Shown here: positions 1 to 7,794 of the stretch, piece after piece
Layout of the letters: every line of letters begins with the position of its first letter
Numbering within the stretch: position 1 is the first letter of the stretch
Source: an uncultured Eubacteriales bacterium
GTDB lineage: Bacteria > Bacillota > Clostridia > Lachnospirales > CAG-274
Reading direction: 5' to 3'
NCBI GenBank assembly: GCA_949293325.1
Contig: CASFCZ010000012.1
Coordinates: 30,440-94,439 of the forward strand
DNA: 64,000 nucleotides
Translations under genes and position numbers: made by a program
The notes under the pieces: generated by a model
Database searches by the model: none
What the model saw: only the letters and a program-made list of their open reading frames with translations
Told to the model about the DNA's origin: nothing

Positions 1-17
1 ATTTTTTACTATAGTTG

Positions 18-42
18 AAAAAAGGGAAGCCAAAGCTTCCCT
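18..42 (-). terminator. Terminator after rpmA
   Basis: An 8-bp perfect stem (AGGGAAGC/GCTTCCCT, 4-base loop) lies just past the rpmA stop. Read on the minus strand it is followed by a run of six T. It closes the rplU-prp-rpmA operon. Confidence 0.85.
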
Positions 43-60
43 CTCATTTAATGCAATAAA

Positions 61-345
61 TTACTCAGCAACAGGATAAACAGAAACCTGCTTCTTATCC
101 TTGCCCTTTCTCTCATACTTAACTCTACCGTCAACGAGAGCAAAAAGTGTATCGTTGCCACCCTTGCCTACATTAATACCCGGATGAATCTTAGTACCTC
201 TTTGAGTATAAAGAATGTTGCCTGCCTTTACAACCTGACCGTCAGCACGCTTAGCACCTAAACGCTTGGACTCGGAGTCACGACCGTTCTTAGTAGAACC
301 AACACCCTTCTTATGAGCAAAAAACTGAAGGTTAATTCTTAACAT
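61..345 (-). CDS. rpmA: 50S ribosomal protein L27 with cleavable N-terminal extension
   Basis: L27 sits at the peptidyl-transferase centre of the 50S subunit. The 94-residue protein starts [14 protein letters not shown], the Firmicute form in which the segment up to the two Phe residues is removed by the protease Prp so that the A-H-K-K-G tail can reach the catalytic centre (known for Staphylococcus). The conserved L27 core [15 protein letters not shown] follows. The frame is open further upstream, but an AGGAGG 9 bases before the ATG at 345 fixes this start. It overlaps the 3' end of prp by 14 bases and is last in the rplU-prp-rpmA operon. Confidence 0.97.
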   Translation of the reverse strand: MLRINLQFFAHKKGVGSTKNGRDSESKRLGAKRADGQVVKAGNILYTQRGTKIHPGINVGKGGNDTLFALVDGRVKYERKGKDKKQVSVYPVAE

Positions 346-670
346 TATCTTGCACCTCCTGATCAAATACCTTTAAATCATTGTTATAATCAAGTTCGAT
401 TTGTTTTAACCCTAATACCAGTGAGTCCAGCAAAAGACGAGCTCTGTCGTCCTTGCCATTATCCTCAAGATAGGGAAGCGTAAACAGCATATCTCCTCCC
501 TCCTGGGATGCATCGAGGGAAAAATCCAAGTCAGTAAACTGCTCAATACTGTTTACAGCATTGATACATAAAGCCGATACAGCAGAACAGACTATAGGGT
601 CACCATGGCCTTCTATCCTGAAGCCACATACATTACCCGATAAATTGCGACTTATATATGCCTTTATCAT
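332..670 (-). CDS. prp: Ribosomal-processing cysteine protease Prp
   Basis: Prp removes the N-terminal extension of ribosomal protein L27. The gene lies between rplU and rpmA, its conserved place in Firmicutes. The protein is 112 residues when started at the ATG at 670; a TTG two codons earlier is also open. The catalytic His is at residue 22 in I-E-G-H and the Cys at residue 28 in IVCSAVSAL. The His-Cys spacing is only six residues; in the Staphylococcus aureus enzyme I recall H22 and C34, so the glycine-rich active-site loop looks shortened here. Both catalytic residues are present, so function is expected. Confidence 0.92.
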   Translation of the reverse strand: MIKAYISRNLSGNVCGFRIEGHGDPIVCSAVSALCINAVNSIEQFTDLDFSLDASQEGGDMLFTLPYLEDNGKDDRARLLLDSLVLGLKQIELDYNNDLKVFDQEVQDNVKN

Positions 671-672
671 AA

Positions 673-984
673 TCAACCGTTAATCTTTTCGATCTTAAGC
701 TTTGTAAATGGCTGTCTGTGACCGTTCTTCTTGTGGAAGCCCTTCTTAGGCTTGTACTTATAAACGATAACCTTCTTAGCCTTACCGTCGCCTATAACAG
801 ACGCCTTAACGGAAGCACCGCTTACTGTAGGAGCGCCGAAGCTTACCTTATCGCCGTCGCATACAGCTAAAACATTTTCAAAGGTATATTCAGAGCCTGC
901 CTCAACACCAAGCTTTTCAACGGTGATAACGTCACCCTCAGATACCTTATACTGCTTTCCACCAGTTTCGATAATTGCGTACAT
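673..984 (-). CDS. rplU: 50S ribosomal protein L21
   Basis: L21 binds 23S rRNA in the 50S subunit. The 103-residue protein starts [18 protein letters not shown] and ends with a basic tail ([18 protein letters not shown]), both hallmarks of L21. A strong AGGAGGTGTACGTAG precedes the ATG. It is first in the rplU-prp-rpmA operon and follows a well-matched promoter and a structured leader. The stop codon is 3 bases from the prp start. Confidence 0.98.
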   Translation of the reverse strand: MYAIIETGGKQYKVSEGDVITVEKLGVEAGSEYTFENVLAVCDGDKVSFGAPTVSGASVKASVIGDGKAKKVIVYKYKPKKGFHKKNGHRQPFTKLKIEKING

Positions 985-1062
985 CTACGTACACCTCCTT
1001 AAACCAGAACTCGCCGAAATCGGTGCGGATAAACCGACTTTAACCTATTCGTGCGGCTAACA
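985..1062 (-). ncRNA. Probable L21 ribosomal protein leader (cis-regulatory RNA)
   Basis: The roughly 75-base 5' untranslated region of rplU can fold: GTCGG pairs with CCGAT around positions 1007-1037, and outer GCCG and CGGC segments can close it. The position, size and GCCGCACGAATAGG start resemble the L21 leader element of Firmicutes, recalled from memory and not searched. Such leaders are thought to mediate autogenous control by L21. Confidence 0.7.
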
Positions 1063-1068
1063 GACATT

Positions 1069-1097
1069 ATTCTACCATATACTTCCCACCATGTCAA
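1069..1097 (-). promoter_or_regulatory. Sigma-A type promoter of rplU-prp-rpmA
   Basis: On the minus strand a perfect -35 TTGACA (1097-1092) is separated by exactly 17 bases from a -10 TAGAAT (1074-1069). Transcription would start near 1062 and give the structured rplU leader. Confidence 0.8.
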
Positions 1098-1144
1098 CAG
1101 CAAATTTCAATTTTTATAACCCTTTTTATGTCTGAATAATAGCA

Positions 1145-1789
1145 CTATTCCTGCTTCTCTATCAGCTCCGAAAAACTTATTATACTTCTCCCTGCAGCAG
1201 CCTTTATTTTGTCCCAATCCTTACTTGACTTTGGTTCAAACACAGCCGTTGTATACATACCAGCCGAGTCTGCACTTAATATAGCCGGTAGAATGTCCTC
1301 ATATACACCACATTCAGGTGGCTCTGCCTTAAGCATTTTTGCACAATTTACAAACATATCCGGAAACTGCTTACTGCGCATTCCCATACTTCCGTCAACA
1401 AAAGCATCAAAAAGATCATATATACCGCTTTTTTTAAGTACAGGGGTATAAAATTCAGGAGATGAAGATGTGGCAAGCCCTATCTTTATACCCTTGTTTT
1501 TAAGGATGCGTATATATTCGGCGGCAAAGGGCTTTAATATAACATTTGTTTCATATTCCCTGAGAGCTCCTTCCTGCCACTCCTTAATTATATCCTCAAC
1601 ACTGTCGGAAAACCCATACTCATTTTTTGTAAATACGGCTCCGTCACGCATATTTAGTGTACTTATCTTTTTAGTATAGTCAAAGGGAATATCCATATGC
1701 CTCTTTTTGAAAAATTCCCTGTCAACACTCTCCCATACATAACAGGAATCGGCAATAGTGCCATCAAAGTCAAATATTGCAGCCTTCAT
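1145..1789 (-). CDS. HAD superfamily phosphatase/phosphomutase-like hydrolase
   Basis: A 214-residue HAD hydrolase of the beta-phosphoglucomutase/phosphatase type; substrate unknown. Motif I is DFDGT at residues 7-11 with the nucleophilic and general-acid Asp. Motif II is the ATSSS segment near 105-110, and the motif IV region is YEDILPAILSADSAGM near 160-178, an E-D variant of the usual acidic pair. An alpha-helical cap fills residues 15-90. The gene overlaps the 3' end of tadA by 4 bases, so the two are translationally coupled. Confidence 0.85.
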   Translation of the reverse strand: MKAAIFDFDGTIADSCYVWESVDREFFKKRHMDIPFDYTKKISTLNMRDGAVFTKNEYGFSDSVEDIIKEWQEGALREYETNVILKPFAAEYIRILKNKGIKIGLATSSSPEFYTPVLKKSGIYDLFDAFVDGSMGMRSKQFPDMFVNCAKMLKAEPPECGVYEDILPAILSADSAGMYTTAVFEPKSSKDWDKIKAAAGRSIISFSELIEKQE

Positions 1790-2241
1790 TTTTGTCTCCT
1801 TCTGTTAATCCTGAAAAAATCCTTCATCAGTTTTGCACATTCCTCCCTCATAATCCCCTCTGTTATATCTGCCCTATGATTGAATCTGGGTTCATCAAGG
1901 AGATTGTATATAGAACCGCAGCAGCCTGCCTTATTATTTCGTGTACCAAATACCACCCTTGGTATACGTGCCTGAAGGATAGCTCCGCTGCACATGGGGC
2001 ATGGTTCCACAGTTACATACAGTGTACAGCCTTCAAGGCGCCAGTCTCCCATATACCTGCACGCTTCATTAATAGCTATTATCTCTGCATGGGACAAAAC
2101 GTTACCGTCTGTCATACGTCTGTTGCAGCCTCTGCCTATGACCCTGCCCTTATATTCAATAACACAGCCTATGGGTACCTCATCAAGGTCATAAGCCTCC
2201 CTTGCCTTTGCAAGTGCCAGAGACATGTAATATTCATCCAT
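1786..2241 (-). CDS. tadA: tRNA-specific adenosine deaminase
   Basis: TadA converts A34 of tRNA-Arg(ACG) to inosine, allowing one tRNA to read three Arg codons. The 151-residue protein has the zinc deaminase signature: His51-Ala-Glu53 and Pro80-Cys81-Pro-Met-Cys84, which give the zinc ligands and proton-shuttling Glu. The C-terminal EEC.KLM..FF helix is typical of tRNA deaminases rather than free-base enzymes. AAGGAAG precedes the start. It is transcribed leftward, divergent from the DivIVA-domain gene, and overlaps the HAD gene by 4 bases. Confidence 0.93.
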   Translation of the reverse strand: MDEYYMSLALAKAREAYDLDEVPIGCVIEYKGRVIGRGCNRRMTDGNVLSHAEIIAINEACRYMGDWRLEGCTLYVTVEPCPMCSGAILQARIPRVVFGTRNNKAGCCGSIYNLLDEPRFNHRADITEGIMREECAKLMKDFFRINRRRQK

Positions 2242-2374
2242 CTTTTTTACTTCCTTATAAAAAATATTGCAATTACTCTATTGGAATGTTATACTATTTA
2301 CATAATTCTGTCAACCATTACGGCTGATAATTATTAATAAATACGTCAAATTTAATAAACGGAGGGGTAATATT

Positions 2375-3565
2375 ATGCCAACATTCACAATGACACAAAA
2401 AAGAGGCGGTTATGAACCTGCTGAAGTAGATGCCTATATCAACAGCCTGGATCAGCAACTTAAAGAATATGAGAGAAAGGCATCTGCTATAAATAATGCC
2501 ATCATCAGTGCTCAGATGGCATCCGACAAGATGATAAAGCAGGCTAATGCAGAGACCTCCGAGCTTATAAAAAAAGCTAAGGATGAAGCCGCTGAAATTG
2601 TACAAAAAGCCAAGGATGAGGCTGACACCATAATCAAACAGGCAAACGATGAGAAGGAAAAGATTATGGTCGAAGCCAGGAAGTACTCTGCTGCCATTGC
2701 AGAAAATGCAACTGAAGAAATTGATCGCATTCACTCTACTATCGCTGAGCAGAAGTCCAGTTTAAACAGCTTGACTATTGAATATAACACACTTATAGAA
2801 AAATACCTGAAGGCAATAGACAGTAATATCACCCAAAAGCTTACTTCTGACCTTGACAAAATAGACTCTATGGTAAGCGAATGGGAAAAGAATGGATTAC
2901 CAAAATCTCAATCTCAGGCATCAACTGCCAAAGCCCCTGCATATTCAGCTGTAAAGCCTGCGGAAACTGTTGAAAATAAACCGGAGACTCCAAAGCCATC
3001 ACCATACAATACTTTACATAGCACTAATAATGAGACTATGAATGAGCAGCCAAAGCCTGTACAGCCAAAGTCATTTATAAAGACAGGCCTTGCAGGTGGC
3101 GGACTGGGGGGAATACCTGCAAGTTCGGGATATGGACTTAACAGGGAAAGACAAAGCCTGAGACCAAATATTAACTTAAACGAGGCACCAAAGGCTCCAG
3201 CACCTGCTCCTTCTGTAGAACCTTCAATGAACAATCAGCCAAAGCCTGCCGAAATGCCATCAGCCGAAGCACCTGTTAATACAGGTACAGCAAAGCCCGG
3301 TATATATAAGGTACCTAGTGAAGAAAACTCTGCTCCAAAGCCGGGCATTTACAAAATACCAAATGAGGAAAATGCTGCTCCAAAGCCAGGCATTTACAAA
3401 ATGCCAAACGAGGAAAATGCTGCTCCAAAGCCAGGCATTTACAAAGTGACTGCTGACAATCACCTTTATAATGAGCACAATTCTTCAACTGCTGGAACAT
3501 CTGCACCTAATATGTCTAAACCAGGTATTTATAAAGTAACTTCAGATGACAACTCAAATAACTGA
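2375..3565 (+). CDS. DivIVA-domain coiled-coil protein with KPGIYK repeat tail
   Basis: A 396-residue protein. Residues 1-40 form a DivIVA-like N-terminal domain (FTMTQKRGGYEPAEVDAYI), which in the family senses curved membrane and localises to poles or septa. Residues 40-170 are a charged coiled coil rich in Ala, Glu and Lys. Residues 175-300 are Pro/Ser/Asn-rich and probably disordered. The tail carries five KPGIYK motifs starting at residues 307, 322, 337, 352 and 382, on a strict 15-residue period. A good GGAGGGG ribosome site precedes the ATG. It stands alone between divergent tadA and convergent cysK. A role in division, polarity or envelope growth is inferred; the partner of the tail is unknown. 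Confidence 0.85.
   Translation: MPTFTMTQKRGGYEPAEVDAYINSLDQQLKEYERKASAINNAIISAQMASDKMIKQANAETSELIKKAKDEAAEIVQKAKDEADTIIKQANDEKEKIMVEARKYSAAIAENATEEIDRIHSTIAEQKSSLNSLTIEYNTLIEKYLKAIDSNITQKLTSDLDKIDSMVSEWEKNGLPKSQSQASTAKAPAYSAVKPAETVENKPETPKPSPYNTLHSTNNETMNEQPKPVQPKSFIKTGLAGGGLGGIPASSGYGLNRERQSLRPNINLNEAPKAPAPAPSVEPSMNNQPKPAEMPSAEAPVNTGTAKPGIYKVPSEENSAPKPGIYKIPNEENAAPKPGIYKMPNEENAAPKPGIYKVTADNHLYNEHNSSTAGTSAPNMSKPGIYKVTSDDNSNN
3293..3535 (+). repeat. 45-bp in-frame repeats encoding KPGIYK units
   Basis: Four consecutive copies of a 45-base unit begin at 3293, 3338, 3383 and 3428. A fifth motif begins at 3518, exactly two periods after the fourth, so one unit between them has probably decayed. 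Units 2-4 are nearly identical at DNA level (GCTCCAAAGCC.GGCATTTA), suggesting recent expansion or homogenisation. Confidence 0.9.
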
Positions 3566-3576
3566 TATATAATTAT

Positions 3577-3613
3577 AAAATGCGGTGTCAACCCTTTGGT
3601 TGCACCGCATTTT
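3577..3613. terminator. Bidirectional terminator between the DivIVA-domain gene and cysK
   Basis: An 11-bp outer stem (AAAATGCGGTG/CACCGCATTTT) and a 5-bp inner stem (CAACC/GGTTG), separated by one bulged T, are flanked by A and T tracts. It lies between convergent genes and can serve both. Confidence 0.9.
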
Positions 3614-3614
3614 T

Positions 3615-4544
3615 TTACTCGTCAAATAACGGAGTTGAAAAATATCTTTCAGCTGTATCGGGAAGTACGGTAACTACTGTTTTACCTCTGCCAAGCTTTT
3701 TAGCTAGCTTAATGGCAGCAGCTACATTTGTACCACTTGATATACCGCACATAATTCCCTCCTTAGATGCAAGCTCCTGGGAGGTTTTGATAGCTTCCTC
3801 ATCCTTAATTATACAAATATCATTATAAATATCTCTGTTTAATATTTTAGGAATTATGCCATCGCCTATACCCATCTGTAAATGGGTACCTATAGAACCA
3901 CCGGATAAGACTGCTGCATGTTCCGGCTCAACAGCCCATATCTCTATATCCGGATTTTTTTCTTTAAGTGCCTCACCTATTCCGGTAATTGTGCCACCTG
4001 TTCCTATACCTGAGCAAAATCCATGGATAGGACCGTCTACCTGTTCCAGTATTTCAACTGCGGTTTTATTTTTCTGTACAGCTACATTTGCAGGATTTTC
4101 AAACTGCTGAGGAACAAACACATTTGGATCTTCCCTTTGCATTTTAAGGGCAAGATTCAGACACTGCTCAATACACTCACCTATATTGCCTGCATCATGT
4201 ATCAATATTACTTCCGCACCATAGTGCTTAACAAGCTTTCTTCTTTCCTCACTTACCGAATCAGGCATAATAATCTTTGTTTTATAGCCTTTAACAGCAC
4301 CTACAAGAGCAAGACCTATACCCTGATTACCGCTTGTTGGTTCAACTATAACGGTGTCCTTATTAATAAGTCCCTGCCTTTCAGCCTCACAAATCATATT
4401 GTAAGCGGTCCTTGTTTTAATTGATCCACCTACATTAAGTCCCTCAAACTTCACCAGTATCTGTGCACTTTCTTCATCCACCATACGATTAAGTCGTATC
4501 ATGGGAGTATTTCCCATAGCTTCAAGTATGTTGTTATATACCAC
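3615..4544 (-). CDS. cysK: PLP-dependent cysteine synthase family protein
   Basis: Fold type II PLP enzyme, probably O-acetylserine sulfhydrylase making cysteine from O-acetylserine and sulfide. The PLP Lys is residue 43 in GGSIKTRTA. The substrate loop is PTSGNQG near residue 70, a variant of the usual TSGNTG, and the phosphate-binding loop is GIGTGGTITG. The longest frame starts at 4553, but GAGGTGA lies six bases before a GTG at 4544, so GTG is the better start (309 residues). A related beta-replacing enzyme cannot be excluded because KTR replaces the common KDR. It is last in a leftward cluster. Confidence 0.85.
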   Translation of the reverse strand: MVYNNILEAMGNTPMIRLNRMVDEESAQILVKFEGLNVGGSIKTRTAYNMICEAERQGLINKDTVIVEPTSGNQGIGLALVGAVKGYKTKIIMPDSVSEERRKLVKHYGAEVILIHDAGNIGECIEQCLNLALKMQREDPNVFVPQQFENPANVAVQKNKTAVEILEQVDGPIHGFCSGIGTGGTITGIGEALKEKNPDIEIWAVEPEHAAVLSGGSIGTHLQMGIGDGIIPKILNRDIYNDICIIKDEEAIKTSQELASKEGIMCGISSGTNVAAAIKLAKKLGRGKTVVTVLPDTAERYFSTPLFDE

Positions 4545-4589
4545 GATAATCACCTCAAAATACTATATTTACTGCTTGCAAACAAAAAA

Positions 4590-5540
4590 TCATTTTTTTC
4601 TTTTATTCTTACGTCTTTCCTTAATGCCCTTGACAATCTCCTGAAGATCCTTGTTGTTAAGCTCCAATCCGGGGAAAGCATCCAGAATTCTTTTATGTGC
4701 CTTTGATACACGAAGCTTTTGTGCCGCCTCATACTTTGCATACATATCCCTGATTTTGTTAATTGCATCAAGCTTTTCTTTAGTAAAATCCCTGTCTGCA
4801 AACCTTGACTTAAGTTCTTCAATATTCAGTTCCTTAATAAGTCTGCGTCTTTCCTTAAACTTTGTTTTTATATCCTCGGTTAAAACAAGCTTTTCCCTAA
4901 GTTCATTTATGTCAATATACTCCCTGATATTTTCGGAGAATGTTTCGGCAAATTTATCCCATTCCGCTCTGATTTCAGACCTTGCAAGGGCAAGCTTTTC
5001 AACTACCTTTGTAAGGGAAACTATGTTACGTGCGGTAATTAAAGTATCTGTTCCTATAATAGCTAAAATCAACACTCCCCAGGCTTCGCCTATTAAAACA
5101 GGAATTTTGTCAATCAGAACATCAATCAAGGGAACCACAAATTCTATCATCAAAACCGAAAGGACACCCCATGCAATTGAAATATCAAGGCTTATTCTGC
5201 CTTGAAAGTTAAACTTTTTATAGGAGTAATCCCACCACTTTGCCTTAAAAATCTTTTCAAGACCTACAGCAGTCAGATATTCAAGTGCTGTAGTTATAAT
5301 CATGCCAAATACAAAAAGTGCAGGTATATTGTTCTTAAAATCACTTAAAAGCAATATAACAAAACACATACCAAACCCATAAATAGGGCAGTAAGGTCCT
5401 GTAGCAAAGCCTCGGTTGACATAATATCCGCTTTTCAAGGAAACTCGAACAGTTTCCATCATCCAGCCCAGAAAGCTGAATATAATAAAATAATATGTCA
5501 AATAATATAGGTTTGTGCCTCCGATATGTATATTAAACAT
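4590..5540 (-). CDS. Putative ABC-transporter type IV (CmpB-like) membrane protein
   Basis: A 316-residue integral membrane protein. The first ~190 residues hold about five hydrophobic segments with signatures of the CmpB-like family: GWMMETV near 25, NRGFATGPYCPIYGFG near 42-57, EYLTAVGLEK and KWWDYS. The C-terminal ~120 residues are a charged helical cytoplasmic domain rich in Lys, Arg and Glu. The family is named for ABC transport but has no firmly established function, and no ATPase partner is nearby. AAGGAG precedes the start. Neighbours are the PLP lyase upstream and cysteine synthase downstream. Confidence 0.8.
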   Translation of the reverse strand: MFNIHIGGTNLYYLTYYFIIFSFLGWMMETVRVSLKSGYYVNRGFATGPYCPIYGFGMCFVILLLSDFKNNIPALFVFGMIITTALEYLTAVGLEKIFKAKWWDYSYKKFNFQGRISLDISIAWGVLSVLMIEFVVPLIDVLIDKIPVLIGEAWGVLILAIIGTDTLITARNIVSLTKVVEKLALARSEIRAEWDKFAETFSENIREYIDINELREKLVLTEDIKTKFKERRRLIKELNIEELKSRFADRDFTKEKLDAINKIRDMYAKYEAAQKLRVSKAHKRILDAFPGLELNNKDLQEIVKGIKERRKNKRKK

Positions 5541-5549
5541 ATATGCTCC

Positions 5550-6839
5550 TTAAAGACAGATTATCTTCTTTTTATATAAATTATTTACAGTAATCATAAT
5601 ACCGATTTTTGCATGATACCAGGTAAGTCCACCCTGCATATAAACAGTATATGGGGGCTTCATTGGAGCATCTGCGGAAAGCTCTATTGATGAGCCCTGC
5701 ACAAAAGCACCGGCTGCCATAATAACCTGACAGTCATAGCCGGGCATATCCCATGGCTCCGGCTTAACATAGCTGTCAACAGCTGCACCCATCTGTATGC
5801 CTTCACAGAAGGCAATAACAGCCTCAGGTGTTTTCATTTGAATAGCCTGAACTATATCAGCCCTTTTTTCATCAGGCTCAGGCATTACATCAAAGCCAAG
5901 TTTTTTGAATATGGCAGAGGCAAATATCGCACCTTTAAGGGAAGCATTAACAACTCCGGGAGCAAGAAAAAGTCCCTGTATAAGAGATGTTATCACTCCA
6001 AGGCTTGGTCCTACCTCTCTGCCCATACCGGGAGAGGTAAGACGATAAGCGGAATTTTCCACATATTCTTCCTTACCTACTATATATCCTCCTACAGGTG
6101 CCAGTCCACCACCGGGATTTTTAATAAGAGAACCTACCATAAGATCAGCTCCTACATCAGTAGGCTCTTTAATGTCAGTAAACTCACCGTAACAGTTATC
6201 TACCATACATATAACATCAGGTTTAACTGACTTTACCTTTTTGATTATTTTCTCTATTTCTTCTACAGTAAGGCTGGGCCTGTATTCATATCCCTTTGAG
6301 CGCTGAATTGTAACCAACCTGGTCCTGTCATTTATTTTATCGGCAATACCATCGTAATCCACCCTGCCGTCAGGAAGTAAATCCACCTGATTATATGATA
6401 CACCATGCTCTACAAGGGAACCTCTGACCTTTCTGACATGACCTATAACACTTTGCAGTGTATCATAGGGGGCACCAACTACCGAAAGCATCTCATCACC
6501 GTAGCGAAGATTACCGAAAAGTGCAACGGTAAGTGCATGGGTACCTGAAATAATCTGTGGACGCACCAAAGCCAGCTCTGTATGAAACACATCGGCATAA
6601 ATTGACTCAAGGGTGTCACGACCAATATCATTGTAACCATATCCTGTAGATACATTGAAACAGCTTTCACTTAATCTGTTTTTCTGCATGGCTGCAAGAA
6701 CCTTATACTGGTTATACTCCGTTATTTTATCAATCTCTGCAAACTTTTCCTTAACCCCTGCTTCACATTCAAGGCAGTAATCCACTACTTTTTCATCAAT
6801 ATTAAAATTGTCCTTTAAATACTTCTTTATTTCTTCCAT
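5550..6839 (-). CDS. Methionine gamma-lyase family (aluminium-resistance-like) PLP protein
   Basis: A 429-residue fold type I PLP enzyme of the family often labelled aluminium resistance protein or methionine gamma-lyase-like (Bacillus YnbB group). It shows ISGTHALTVALFGNLRYGD near residue 95, VDNCYGEFTDIKEP near 215 and the PLP Lys in SLIKNPGGGLAPVGGY near 240. Family members often lie near miaA, as here. The reaction of this branch is not settled; C-S lyase activity is the usual guess. The ribosome site is weak (GGAG about 15 bases upstream and inside the end of miaA), so translation may depend on coupling. Confidence 0.87.
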   Translation of the reverse strand: MEEIKKYLKDNFNIDEKVVDYCLECEAGVKEKFAEIDKITEYNQYKVLAAMQKNRLSESCFNVSTGYGYNDIGRDTLESIYADVFHTELALVRPQIISGTHALTVALFGNLRYGDEMLSVVGAPYDTLQSVIGHVRKVRGSLVEHGVSYNQVDLLPDGRVDYDGIADKINDRTRLVTIQRSKGYEYRPSLTVEEIEKIIKKVKSVKPDVICMVDNCYGEFTDIKEPTDVGADLMVGSLIKNPGGGLAPVGGYIVGKEEYVENSAYRLTSPGMGREVGPSLGVITSLIQGLFLAPGVVNASLKGAIFASAIFKKLGFDVMPEPDEKRADIVQAIQMKTPEAVIAFCEGIQMGAAVDSYVKPEPWDMPGYDCQVIMAAGAFVQGSSIELSADAPMKPPYTVYMQGGLTWYHAKIGIMITVNNLYKKKIICL

Positions 6840-6846
6840 TGTATTA

Positions 6847-7794
6847 TTATAAAACTCCCATTTGTTTTGCTATAAACAGGGCGGCATCCTCACTGCTTTT
6901 AAAGCTGTCCATATCCACCCATATACCACTTACCTGATGTTTAAACCATGTAAGCTGACGTTTTGCAAAGTGTCTTGTGTCCCGCTTTAAAATGTTGACT
7001 GCCTCCTCAAGGGAACACTCACCTGCAAGATAGGCTATTATTTCTTTATATCCCAGACCCTGCATTGAAACAAGATTTCTGTCGTATTTTTCATAAAGCC
7101 CCTTAACTTCATCCAGAAGTCCTTCCCTAAGCATTTCATCAATACGGCAGTCAATCCTGTTGTAAAGGCAACCTCTGTCCATATTTAACACAAAAAAATC
7201 CACATCGTAATATGGCTTTTTTTGCTTTTCCTTTCTATTATGCTCCGAAATAGGCTCTCCTGTCAACTCAAAATACTCAATAGCCCGTATAACACGCTTT
7301 GTATTATTTATATGAATACTGTTACAGGCCTGGGGATCCACTTCTTTTAACCTTTCATAAAGGGCTTCTTTACCCTCTGTTTCAAGATATTGCTGTAATT
7401 TAAAACGCAGAGTATCATCCGAGCATTCCTCTGAAAAATCATTGTCATATACAAGGGCATTTATATAAAACCCCGTACCCCCTACAAGAACAGGGATTTT
7501 ACCCTTTGTATATATTTCTTCAATATACTGTTTTGCCTTATTTTTAAAGACTGCCACCGAATACTCCTCGTCAGGATAAAGTTCATCCACCAGATAATGC
7601 TTTATTCCATCCATTTCCTCAGGCTTGATTTTTGCAGTCCCTATATCCATATATTTATATACCTGCATAGAATCAGCGGAGATTATTTCTCCGCCGATCA
7701 TTTTTGCTAATTTAACGGAAACCGCTGTTTTACCGCAGGCTGTAGGTCCTGCAATTACCACCAAAGGTTTCTTTTTTATATCCTTATCAACCAT
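6847..7794 (-). CDS. miaA: tRNA dimethylallyltransferase
   Basis: MiaA adds the dimethylallyl group to A37 of tRNAs reading UNN codons. The 315-residue protein has the P-loop GPTACGKT at residues 16-23, then the DSMQVYKYMDIGT and GGTGFYINAL segments and the C-terminal RQLTWF motif typical of the family. The frame is open to 7845, but the ATG at 7794 (MVDKDIKKK) fits family length. That ATG overlaps the nrdD stop by 8 bases, consistent with translational coupling. Confidence 0.95.
   Translation of the reverse strand: MVDKDIKKKPLVVIAGPTACGKTAVSVKLAKMIGGEIISADSMQVYKYMDIGTAKIKPEEMDGIKHYLVDELYPDEEYSVAVFKNKAKQYIEEIYTKGKIPVLVGGTGFYINALVYDNDFSEECSDDTLRFKLQQYLETEGKEALYERLKEVDPQACNSIHINNTKRVIRAIEYFELTGEPISEHNRKEKQKKPYYDVDFFVLNMDRGCLYNRIDCRIDEMLREGLLDEVKGLYEKYDRNLVSMQGLGYKEIIAYLAGECSLEEAVNILKRDTRHFAKRQLTWFKHQVSGIWVDMDSFKSSEDAALFIAKQMGVL

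Noticed and set aside
1777..2337. Plus-strand reading frame of 186 codons
   Set aside because: It is antisense to tadA, has no ribosome site and encodes a Cys/His-rich protein without family features.
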